Shown here in pieces: positions 47,276 to 58,140 of a stretch of 64,000 nt of DNA. Position numbers and translations under genes: made by a program. Positions within the stretch are counted from its first letter, which is position 1. Every line of letters begins with the position of its first letter. The stretch spans positions 13,764,001 to 13,828,000 of the forward strand of contig OX442316.1 in the NCBI GenBank assembly GCA_949358305.1, in the 5' to 3' direction. Under the pieces are notes generated by a model. The model did no database searches. It worked only from the letters and a program-made list of their open reading frames with translations, and was not told the DNA's origin. Origin of the DNA: Strigamia acuminata (taxonomy: Eukaryota > Arthropoda > Chilopoda > Geophilomorpha > Linotaeniidae).

Positions 47276-50200
47276 ATATAAATTTTTCGATTTTTGTGCG
47301 TTGTGTTTGATGGTAACGGTTTGCTTTGAAGGTTAAAGACGCTAAATAAACAGATAAATAATAAGAAATCTTATTAAGTCAACAATATTATAGTGGTTCC
47401 AGCTGTGTATTGCTATTATGTTTGCTTCGTGTAATCTCCACTGAACTTTCTAAGGGGGGAACATCTTTATGGATATAACCATTAAAATGGAAGTAAAGCA
47501 GATTTGCAGAGAAAACGACGTTTAAAGTTGAAATATTGCAACGGGATTCGGAAAGGCGGGAAATTGATTCTAGATTAATCTAAATATTTTTTTAATATCG
47601 GCACAAATTACTCTTTGTGATTAAGGTTTTGCAAAGCCAAGGTGGAATTAACTGCAACATTAACATTAATTCAATTTCTAGTAACATTTATCAAGCGAAA
47701 CTATAAAACGCGAAGAAAGATTTTTTTTTTTTTTTTAAATTTTTATTTTAATATTTCGCAATAAAAATTTCAACGGTTTCGTTTCCGCTGCACTCAAATT
47801 GATTTTTTAAACACGTTTTAACTTTATCTCGAGCAAGACACGTTTATTGATGATGGGTAAAGAGAAACGACAAAGTGACGAATACCACGATTAGAAAAAA
47901 TGAAAAATTATTCAAGAATTTTCATCCAATCCGGCAAAAACAAAACGTATTTTTTTTTTTTTTTTTTTTTTTTTTAGAAATATCGGTTTGACAGTTATGT
48001 GAGAGAATATTGATTAATACTTGGAGCAAACTCGATACATTTGGACGAAATTCTACACATTTTTGTCATTTTTTAAAGCAGATTTTCTCCCAACAGCATC
48101 GTGTACCGTACTTGGAATATAGATCAGAGTAATTTAGTATCGCCACAACTTTCTTTTTAAAACAAATCGGCCAAATCCTGAAACCAAGCAGGAAACGCAG
48201 TGGTAAATGGGATTTCCTTGTGAATGCTAATAAAGCAAAGAGACATTTAAATTTGTAGCTCTCTTTGTAAATCTAAAAGCTCCATTAAGACTGAACTCTT
48301 TTTTTTGTGTATAACCTTTAACCATATAGCTTTTCAAGATGATGGAATAAAATATCAATAACGAAGTTTTTGTATAATTTATAACCCCCTCCCCCCCCCC
48401 CGCAAAAAAAATAAAAAAAATTTCGGTTCAATCATCCAAATTTAATTTTCCTGGATTTAGGTTAATGTGTAATCTCGAGTCATTTCCAAGCCCCTGGATG
48501 CCTAATAAAACAATAATGATAACACTTTTTTTATTCGATCACTTTTAATCAAGTTACATTTTATTTTGCATGGAAAACTCCCAAGTACACTCCATTTTTT
48601 TTTCATGAACATTATCTCGAAAAGACCTCGTGATGAAGTTAAAGCAAACTGATAAATATTTGCGAGTCCCCTGCTGATTACACGCTCTTCACCGTAGTTG
48701 AAATTCAAGACATAATCAAAATCAATTACAAGCTTCGAGTGCGAGATGTATCTCAGCTTCATTATCCATCTGTAATTGAACGAGCGTTTAATAGAGCGCC
48801 GAAACATAAAACAGATTTACAAACGGAACATTTTCATCAACGGGTGACGAGAAGTAAGAAATAAAATATTTATTCGGGGCAGGTGCGTCACGAAATTAAA
48901 ATAATTAGGCTTTAATCAGCACGTGTGAAAGGACTAGAAATAAGAGAGGTTAGAGGGGTATCATTAGACTTTAATTTCGTGCGGTTTTCATGTTTCCAGT
49001 AAGTATAACGTGTTATATAGATCCCGCTTGACGCGGCTGTCGAAATTAAAAGTGAAGTTGACGAGTTTGAGAAGGGAGTGAGTGTGTTTTTGACTTTTGT
49101 ATAATTACATTCTTATGTACGGGAAGGCAACATTAATTTTTTGTTTGTTTGTTCTGTTTGCGTGTAATTACGCTTGAACTTTATTAAATTCGAACAAATT
49201 TCGCAGAATGAAAATGTTGCGAGGAACGAATGGTAATTACACGCGGAATTTCATTAACTGGAATGAAATTATTTAGCGACAAAGCTGGAAATTCAACTGC
49301 TTGCTTGCATTTATATTTCAATTGACTGCAAGGCTTATATCTAATCGTCCGAAAAGAAAAAGAAAAGTGAAAAAAAAAAGATTTTAGTTGAGAAAAAAAA
49401 ATTGTTGGTCCTGAAAGCATGTGGATCAATGAAGATGGAGTGGAGAAGTAGGAAAGTCAGGCGACGGTTGCTTGGACAAAATCCACAACAGAATAAAGTG
49501 GTTGTTTTTGCACAAAGATTTCTTTTAAGGATTTTTTTTGGAGTGTTTTAATGGGCAAATGGGCGGGAAATGTGGTTTTGCACTATTGTGCAGGGTGTCC
49601 TAAACGTGCGTGGAGTTTCCATTGAGTGCAGACAGAGGGATCAAGGACGGGAGAGGTCGTGTCGAGTGCACGACGTAATAACACGGTCTGGTGGGAGTAT
49701 TTCTTCGTTTCAAACTATTTCTCTTTATGTTGGCTCGTGGGCGGCAAAGATTAATTGTATATTTGTTATTCTTGCAGTTCAGAATGGAAAATGTTTGCCG
49801 AATTTTTCAAGTCGAAATGATTTATTTCATTTTTAGTTTTTTTTTTTTTTTTCTTTTTTTTAAAGGTTTTTTAAAATATAAATATCGGAATATCAATTCG
49901 TTAATTACTTTGGCATCGAAGGTTTTTATGCTTTTTGTGTTTTTGTTTGACTACCAAAGTGAAAGAGGAAAAAAAAATAGATTTATTTGCATTAATTAAA
50001 TTTCGAAAGAATTCAAAATTCGAACGTATTTACGAATGAAGTTCCATTGACTATGCAAATCCCAACGCGAGTCGAGGGATGTTTAAACGTTGATTCAATT
50101 AAACAAAAAATTCACTCAGTTCGTCGCGATTCTTAATTACTTACACGCGTTTGAGCCCCATGGGAAGAGGTCATTTATCTTAAAAGGCGCATTTCTTTTA

Positions 50201-50770
50201 GTAAAAAATGAAAATAATTTCTCAGATGACTTTGTTTACTTCTTCTTTTTATATATATAAATTACGCTCGTTCCATTTTATTCGCTCCGATGCAACCAAA
50301 ACTTGCCCGCACAGCATCTAGTCGTGCAGGGAAGCCCGGCGTATGTGTTTTTTGTATTTTCATATCCAGTTTGACGTTCTGAAATAAAAAAAAAGAAGTG
50401 ACTGACGTCTGTCCCACCCTCTACAGACTGCCGCAGTTATCTCCAGACTCTGGCGATGCAACCCAAAACGCCTTTTTTCTGTATGGAACGCTGATGTGGC
50501 CTTAAATTCGATTCATCTCTGGAGAGCATTATAAAAGGTGTGAAAAATTTAATGAAATTAGTCGTTTTATGATGGCGAAGTGCTGAAACAACGTTATTCA
50601 GATCGTCATAATGTGTTTGACACGAGGATAAGTGATTGGTGGTTGCCGTTATGGGACGCGTGCTCATTTCGAGTGGCGGGGAGGTCGGGCATTGTGGGAA
50701 TGGACACGCAGCATCTTCATAGGCGCGCATCTATGAAGAATAGGCTCGGATGAGAGTAACTTATATCAGC
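47276..50770. other. Intergenic, no gene seen
   Basis: No exon is supported on either strand; open frames here are short and without motifs. Poly-T tracts at 47720-47736 and 47950-47976 and a C-rich tract at 48385-48401 are present. Confidence 0.55.
48385..48401. repeat. Poly-C tract
   Basis: Sixteen C with a single T; unusual in this AT-rich sequence. Confidence 0.9.
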
Positions 50771-50983
50771 AGATAAGTGCACGAGCGCAACACACTTTCC
50801 ATTGGCTATGGAAAGCGCAGTGAAAAGCTCGCCGGCTCTCGCTTGACGTCAGTTACGACAACTTTGGAACGGAACGGCACACGGGAACGGGGCGCACGAT
50901 GCTGCGGCATGCACGCTCCTCGTCGCGGCCAACATCGGTCTCAGGGGTGCGATACGGAAAATGAAATTCGATACTTACTTAAG
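50771..50983 (+). promoter_or_regulatory. Candidate promoter and non-coding first exon of the GPCR
   Basis: A GC-rich island with many CpG steps lies here, with a perfect CRE at 50844-50851 followed by AGTTACG. It ends at a good donor (TTAAG|GTATGA, GT at 50984). The GPCR coding exon at 55486 is preceded by an acceptor (TTTACACAG), so a 4.5-kb 5' UTR intron would link the two. This is inference from composition and splice signals only. Confidence 0.3.
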
Positions 50984-53900
50984 GTATGATATGTAAATTG
51001 AATTATTTAAATTGCGAGTAAATATTTTAATTTATTTAAACTTTTTTGCTTTTATTTGCGGCGCTCTTTAAAATTAAGTCATCAAACACGATATTATACT
51101 ATTAGCGGGGTGTGTCGTTTGTAGTGGCGTGATTTGTAGCTGTATAGAGTGTATATATATATGTGTGTGTTTGCGTCCTCCGCCCAAATCGATGGTAGAC
51201 GCACTACACTTGAATTGCACCCTATGGGCGACACGCGACAGAGAAAGACACGTTTTCTCTTAATCGGATCTAAATTAGATCATATAGACGTCTAATCTGC
51301 CGCTGGATTCGTCTCCGAGAACATTATGGTGTGAAAAAAAATTGATATTCCGTAATAGAATTGATGGCAATATTAGTTTTCGGCGAAAAAGTTAGTCGAT
51401 TGGAATAGAAAAGTTTATTACTCGTCTGAAGCAGAAATAGTAAGATAAAAGGAAATGATGAAATTATTGCAATACGGTAAGGGTTTACTACATGGCAGCT
51501 ATCCAACTGGATTCGGATGAAAATGGAAAAGATAATTTGCTTTTTGGTTCGAGCTAAATTGAAGTAGGAACTGTTGGAGTTGTTTATAGAAGGCAAGTTT
51601 TAATGGCCGTGTCAAGGTAAATAATGAGCGGCTGCTGCTACTTTTAATTTTCAAGGCACTGGGCGAAACTTGACCAGGTTTTGAACTAGTTTAAATCAAT
51701 AGAATTAAAGTCAGTCGCCGTCCTTGAAATTAGTTGACGTCGTCGGAGCAAATATTTGCTCGCGAGAAAACGTCAACAAATACGAAGACTATTTTAGTCA
51801 GGATTTTGTTTCGATACAACGATTTGAAAAGGATTTTTATCACGAAAACGAGCGTGTTATTATACGATTTTAGAATAATTTTTTTAATTTTTTAAAATGA
51901 AATTTCGTGATTTTCAGTGTTTTTCGTGCACTAAGGACAAAATTGAGACAATGAGCAGTATTTTCTGTTTTATTCTTGAAATGAAGTTAATCTGTAGAGT
52001 AAATATTGTGCCATTAGGTTTGTCGTGCGACCTTAAAGTTGATGATTAAATGCTACAAAGATAAATAAATAGCAATAAATAAATAAAACCACATTGAGGA
52101 TAAAAAATAAACTAAAATTTATGACGTACTAACTCGGAGGGAAGTAAACATAGTCCATTTTAAAATTAAACTAATAAAAAAGTATTGCACTTTAGTGTCG
52201 TGAAAAGTTTTATTTGCTGTTTGTTGCGTGCGATAACAAGAAGTGTGACGACTGTTAGATAGGAGAAGAAGCGACGGAAGACGACTTTAGACTTGTGCCA
52301 TCCACCCCCAAGGAGATAGAAAGGAAATGTTTGAGAAATTGCAAAGGAATAATATTCTGCGATTTACTTGGAGCCACTAGAGACTTAAAAAACATTTCTT
52401 GCTCGCCTGTTTACTGCCGAACGTTTATTTTTTCATTTCATTTAGTTAGGGAATCGAAGACAATGTGGTCAGCGCGGCTCCCTTGTTCACATCTCCAATG
52501 GCTTTTTACGCTCGGTGACATGTCGGTTCGGTTTTATTTGCAGCTCACTTGAAAACGGCCGGATTCTTTGCTTAAAGACGCTGGACATTGGTCAATGTAA
52601 ACAAAAATGCATTAGTTGCTCGATTTTTACGTAGAAAAAAATTCGGAAACGGATCGAAATTAGTGAAAAGTTGTTAATTAGTCAAGTAAATACAATCGTT
52701 GCTAAATTCAAATTGACATTGACTGCAAATCGAGTAAATTAGTACAATGACGTGAAAACAACATTTCCATTCGAATGGCACAAACTCTATTTATTTGCCA
52801 AGCCGAATGGAGAAAATCCGATTTTATTTTCTTATCCACTTAGCCGTGACATTGACCAACTCGACCCTGGCCCAAAACTCGCTTTTCGTAATGGATTTCT
52901 ATATTTTCCTTCGTCCCGAACCCTTCAACAACACAAATAAATGGTAGCAGCCAAAACGGGCGAGTAAACAACGAGTCATTGACTCCCCCGAAGGTTTAAG
53001 ACAAGACACGAATACTCAAATGCCATCTTAAACCTGTAAACACAAGCAAGTTGGCCCTGTTTAGTTGTTTAAACGATTTCCCTCGGAGAGCTGTAATCGA
53101 TGGCGGTTGCAGTTGAGCAGAAACTTGTTATTTATGAGGAAAAATTGCCCAACTTATTCTGTTTTCCTCCGCCTTTAGCATTGATTTTCATTGGCCTATT
53201 TATATCAACCGCACGAGTTTCTATCAAACTTCTTTGGGCGCAGTCGGCTGTAACGGGCCGAGCTATACGAAACTTCACTTCATATTTCCGTAGACGCAGA
53301 AACCACGGTTGTTGACCAAGAAATATGAGAAGTGGGGGAGGGGAAGTGGCAAATGGAAAAAATTGGCTTTTTTTTTTCTTTTCTTTTATTTTCGGGAGGA
53401 AATCCTTTTTAATTTACTCGTGAGACGTGAGAAAAAGGTCATTATAATTAGATAACGTCATAGAGCTCTAATTTGATTTTAAAAGCTCCGCCTGGATGTT
53501 GGCTTTCCTGCTATTTTGTTTTAATCTGCATTCAAAAACGATTTTGGATTATTCATAATTCATTTGCTTGCACTCAAACTCCTCATTAAAGCTTCATGAA
53601 TACGAATAAATTATAGTAAATTAATTGCGCAAATTAATGGAGAATATCCAATTGGAGTTGTACTCTTTATTCCGTCATCGGATCAAATTGAATTTATAAT
53701 GAAGTAGAGAGAGAAAATTCGAGACAAATTGGGGAGTTTGGGACAATTTATGTTCTAATCAAAGAAAATCAGCGAAAGGATGAACCAACAGTTGAGAAAA
53801 TTGGAAGAAAAAAAGCACCGACCTGATCTTTCCAGTTGCGCACACCGAAATGCAACTATCATTACAGCGAAGAAGTGAGGAAAATCAATAAGGCATTTAA

Positions 53901-55485
53901 TCCACTTGAGCTTATTACATCATCACTACAAACGCATCTCGGTATTACGACCAATGGTTTACTTTTTATTTCACCATCGTTTCGAATTGGATTTTGAAAT
54001 TTACATTTTCACTTTTTTTGATGTTATTTGTTTTCATATTTATTGTGTCGCACAGAACCGAATTTGTTAACGGTATCAATATCAATTATCTGTAATGCGG
54101 TCATCTAAATTCAAAAGGGACGTGAGATGAGGAAATTTTTCTACCTGAATGCGACAAAAAAATCTCAGTGACGTTCGTTCTATCAACTGTTGCTTGCTCG
54201 CACCTGTCAGTTCGGAATTCAGGACGTTGTTTTAAGAAGAAAAATCAGCAAAAATTTAATTAGAAAATGCTGTCAACGTTTGCCTTTGGGAAAAGAAAAA
54301 TGATAATCATAATAGCGGAAGTTCCATCCGAATGTGGGGTATTTTATCGTCTCAATTCCGGAAATGAGTTTCTGTTCGCGAAAAAGATGAATCGGCCAGA
54401 GTTACAACAAAGTGGCGTGATTGGAAGTATAAATATGGGCGTAAAGCGGAGATGACTACAGAGTAAGACGTTTGCATTTCACACTTTCGATCTGTCGGGA
54501 ATATAAATTTAAATCAACGAATAGCAACGATAGCAAATTTTTTTAGATATCGTCGTGTTTGTGTTGTTTTGTTGTTGCTTTTAACAAAATTTATTTACAT
54601 TGGGTCGGTTGAGATGTTTCCAAATGTGGACAATGGTGCAGTGAAAGCGTTGCCAGAGGCTCCAGTAACGGCCTTGCAGGTTATGCAAGGATGAAAACAG
54701 TGTTTATTGATTGCTGTGTGCTAATATGTTACCAGGAACATGTTTTTTTTTAAATGTTTATTTGATTATCTGGGAATAAATAACTGTCCGAATATCGTTT
54801 AAAGTTATCTACCTTTCCGTGCATGTCATCAATCATGCGACGATTGGTTTTTGCATAGTGAAAACTCGTGTTGGGTGATTTTTCTATTTTACATTCGAAT
54901 TGGAAAAATATGAATCACAATGAAATCTTTAGAAAGGGGGACAATGAATTGAGTGAGTGGTGGAGGCAGAGTGAGATAAATTTTTTTGCACAACCGATGA
55001 CGAATGTGAAATATTGGAAAATTTTATTTTAATTTAGTTGCGATTGAATAATCACATTGGGTTGGTGGTTTGATGGAATTTTCATTCGATTTTAAATCTA
55101 CCTCCACTCACTGTATACAACAACTTGCAAAAGTGCTGACAAAATGTGTTAAACCGGAAGAAATTTGCTTACGAGACGTTTTTTGTACAAAAAAAAAAAG
55201 GAAAATAAAAATAAACAAACTTTAAAAATCTTCTCCGCATTTAAAGCTGCTTTAAAAATCACATTTCGGGTAGTTTCATTTCGAATTGCTGCAATGAACA
55301 AGAAGGAAATGAAGCAAAATGTAGATTAGAGTAGAAGTGTAGCGCACAAAAGCCAGATTAATTATCTGATGACCAAAAATAATGGATTCCCACTTTCCCA
55401 CAATTAAAAAAAGAAAAAGAAAAAAGCCACAAACTTTTCTCAAATGTAACTTTTATCTAATTCCATTTAATATTTATTTACACAG
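50984..55485 (+). other. Possible 5' UTR intron of the GPCR; otherwise empty
   Basis: No coding exon is recognised. A TATA/TG dinucleotide tract lies at 51150-51172. The acceptor AG at 55484-55485 supports an intron ending here. Confidence 0.35.
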
Positions 55486-55494
55486 ATGACTTAA

Positions 55495-56724
55495 ATGGCT
55501 TTAGCCATCATCAACGATGAAAACTCAACAGGGGGGAAACCATTCGGAGGCGCCGCCTCGACGGAAACCGCCTCGGCCTCCATGTCCACGACCGAAAGCG
55601 TCCCATCAACCGCCGTTTTGACCTCAGTGGTCATCGCCGTCTCCCTTCTCGTCCCTTTCATCTTAATCAGCAACTTGCTTCTTCTCGCAGCCGTGCGCCG
55701 CTGCTCGCGCCACCGCAACCCCAGCAACGGCTTCGTCATCTCGCTGGCCTCCGCCGACGCGGCGGTCGGCATCTACCTTCCGTTCGGCGCCTACTTGGAA
55801 CTGAGTTCGTCCACTGCCGACTGCCCCAGCCTGTGCGTGCTCCCTTACTGCGCCATCATTGCCGTGTGCGGCGTCTCGCTCCTCAGCAGCACGGCCATCG
55901 CGCTGGACAGGTACATTTCACTCGCCAAGCCTCTCAGGTACAACAACATCATAACTCATCAGAAGGTCACCCGATACGTGGCCGCCTTCTGGATGTACGC
56001 CCTCGTGCTCGCCTCGACGCCTCTCATCCACGTGCAACTCACGCCGGCCGAAGCGCCCCGGCCGTCGTGCACGTTCGCCGTCGTGCACCAGAGGGTCCGT
56101 GTGTTTCTGTTTTGTGCGCTGTACTGCCCGTGCGCGATCGTCACGTCCCTCTGCTACGTGTACGTCTATTCGATCGCGCGCTCGCACGCACAAGCCATTT
56201 CGTCGGTGGAGCAGTCGTTGCGCCAACACGGCGGGCACGCCTTTCATCCGCGTTACGGGCGCACATTAGCTCTAACCGTGGGTCTATTTCTGGGTTTATG
56301 GCTTCCATTTCAAGTGTGTATGTTAAGTGATGCAATAGGGGGAACTCATTTCCTGCACACCTGGATTCACGTCGTTCTGGCGCTGATGGGACTGGCGAAC
56401 AGCGGCGCCAACCCGTGGATATACGGCTACAGAAGCAGTGAACTTCGCTTGGCCTTCCACCGAATATTAGTCGACGTGCTGGCATGTTTGGGGCTTGGAC
56501 CCAAGTTGACGCCCACTTCGCTGCAAGTGGACGGATTAGACTTGCAGAGTTATGCGTCGAATGCGCGTCTCTTGTGCGCTACGCCGAGTCCGATTCCACG
56601 TCCATCAGTCTCGCCGATGGGTGACAATGATACTATTATAATTGTGTGCGAATCGGTTTTGGACTCTGACATTAACACAACCGAGATTAAAAATCAATTT
56701 CTCAAAGTTTCTAACGATGATTGA
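55495..56724 (+). CDS. Class A (rhodopsin-like) GPCR, adenosine-receptor-like orphan
   Basis: A complete 409-residue seven-helix receptor in one exon. The N-terminus is Ser/Thr-rich with a glycosylation sequon at N10. TM1 (about 41-67) has N60; TM2 has LASAD with D88; TM3 ends in DRY at 138-140; C192 in loop 2 can pair with a cysteine before TM3; TM5 (202-226) has P212; TM6 has LTVGLFLGLWLPF (260-272), where the usual CWxP cysteine is leucine; TM7 has NPWIY at 306-310. TM6 (VGLFxxxWLP) and TM7 (NSxxNPxIYxYR) resemble adenosine receptors most, so the MECA group is likely, but the ligand is unknown. The C-tail of about 80 residues is Ser/Thr-rich. The region from 55540 to 56250 is much richer in GC than its neighbours. 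The ATG follows directly on a two-codon upstream frame (ATGACTTAA). Confidence 0.93.
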   Translation: MALAIINDENSTGGKPFGGAASTETASASMSTTESVPSTAVLTSVVIAVSLLVPFILISNLLLLAAVRRCSRHRNPSNGFVISLASADAAVGIYLPFGAYLELSSSTADCPSLCVLPYCAIIAVCGVSLLSSTAIALDRYISLAKPLRYNNIITHQKVTRYVAAFWMYALVLASTPLIHVQLTPAEAPRPSCTFAVVHQRVRVFLFCALYCPCAIVTSLCYVYVYSIARSHAQAISSVEQSLRQHGGHAFHPRYGRTLALTVGLFLGLWLPFQVCMLSDAIGGTHFLHTWIHVVLALMGLANSGANPWIYGYRSSELRLAFHRILVDVLACLGLGPKLTPTSLQVDGLDLQSYASNARLLCATPSPIPRPSVSPMGDNDTIIIVCESVLDSDINTTEIKNQFLKVSNDD

Positions 56725-57817
56725 TTGTTGCGGGCCGAATAGCGAGTGAAGAAAGAATTAATCAATTTTCGGCTAATCCTCCTCTATTTTTTGTTTTAAC
56801 TAATATTAATCGGTGTGAGCAAACTTAAAGGAGATTCGTGTGTAATTTTTGGGGAAGAGATTTTAAAAGAAAAAATATTTTTATTTTCTATTGCAAACAA
56901 CTTGTAAGCTACGCAAAGCTCAGGGATAGAACGTGTAAGGTGTAAGTGTAGTTATAAATTTCTGGTTTTTATAAATACGTGATTAATTGCTCAGATAAGT
57001 GCTGGAAAGGGGAGGCGAATTAATTTCGAAGGTTAATTCTTCCGAATTAATATTATTGTTTTCTACGGAGTATTAAATAGGTAATTAGAATCTGTGCTGG
57101 TTCACGGATTTCGCGCATCGATTATTAAAGTGTAGAAACTGCATTGTAATTTATTGAGAATTATTTTTAAATTTATATATTTTGAGTGATATAATATAAT
57201 GAATGCAAAAAGGGGACGAGAGTTTCAAATGTAACTTGTGTATTTCTTGTTTGCAATCTTCCGCTGCAATTTTCTGTGAAATTGTCATTCACCCGTGTAA
57301 TGCATTTCCAGTGGCAACTGGGAAAAGTTTATTATGTTTTCCATTTTGTCAATAACTTATGTTTGTGCGTGTGTGTGATTTGTGTGTGCAAATATTAAAT
57401 TACTGAAACTCAAGTTTAAATTTGAAATTGACCGTTTCTAAATTTTTTTTTTTTTTTTTTGTTTTTTTTAGTATTTTTTCGTCCTAAACCCGTCCAAGCT
57501 TATAATAGGACGGATTAATGTCGGGGTTCTCGAGCAAGTTCAAAATCAGCCAAATGTGTCTCGACAAATTGTCAGAGATGAAATTAGCCTTGATTTGTTT
57601 CAGTGTTTGTTCATATTTCCTTTAATGTCAGATTAAATTAACTGTATTGTTGATTTTAAATCCCTGCTAGGCAGGAACTCTGGACGTTTTCAGAAATTTG
57701 AATGTTGTTCAACATTTGTTCATCTTTTCCCCCGAAGCTTCGCTGCAGTTCATGAATTTCCGCCTGTGAAAGATCGGAATCACTCGAAAGTCGATGTGCC
57801 CATTTCAAACGAGTGCA

Positions 57818-57953
57818 TAAAATAAATGGTTAGTGATGACTGCATTTGGATATTTGTATCTTGTTTAGGGACTCAATAAGAAAATAAAAACTTATTGAGT
57901 CCCTACACAAGATAAAAATATCTAGATGCAACCAACACTAACCATTTATTTTA
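57818..57953. repeat. Long hairpin: 63-bp arms, 10-nt loop
   Basis: Arm 57818-57880 pairs with 57891-57953; both share AAATAAATGGTTAGTG and AGGGACTCAATAAG, with roughly 8-9 mismatches in between. The transcript of either strand would fold into one long hairpin. It could be a foldback MITE or a hairpin RNA precursor. Confidence 0.85.
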
Positions 57954-58085
57954 TATATGGTACTCATTTCAATACATTACACCAGAAATTACAAATACAA
58001 TTGCATTTGCATAGATGAACATGCCACGTTTTCTGAACAGTCGTGGTACCGCATACACAAACGCCTTGATACGACCCTGCGGAAT

Positions 58086-58140
58086 AAGTTTAATTCAATT
58101 CAATTCGGCTGTGAGAGACAAATTGAATTGAATTAAACTT
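58086..58140. repeat. Perfect 20-bp inverted repeat, 15-nt loop
   Basis: AAGTTTAATTCAATTCAATT at 58086-58105 is exactly complemented at 58121-58140. The arms are built of TTCAA units, so slippage may have helped. Confidence 0.9.

Noticed and set aside
55833-56485. Several overlapping frames on both strands (165, 109, 114 codons)
   Set aside because: Shadows of the GC-rich GPCR coding frame, which alone has family motifs.
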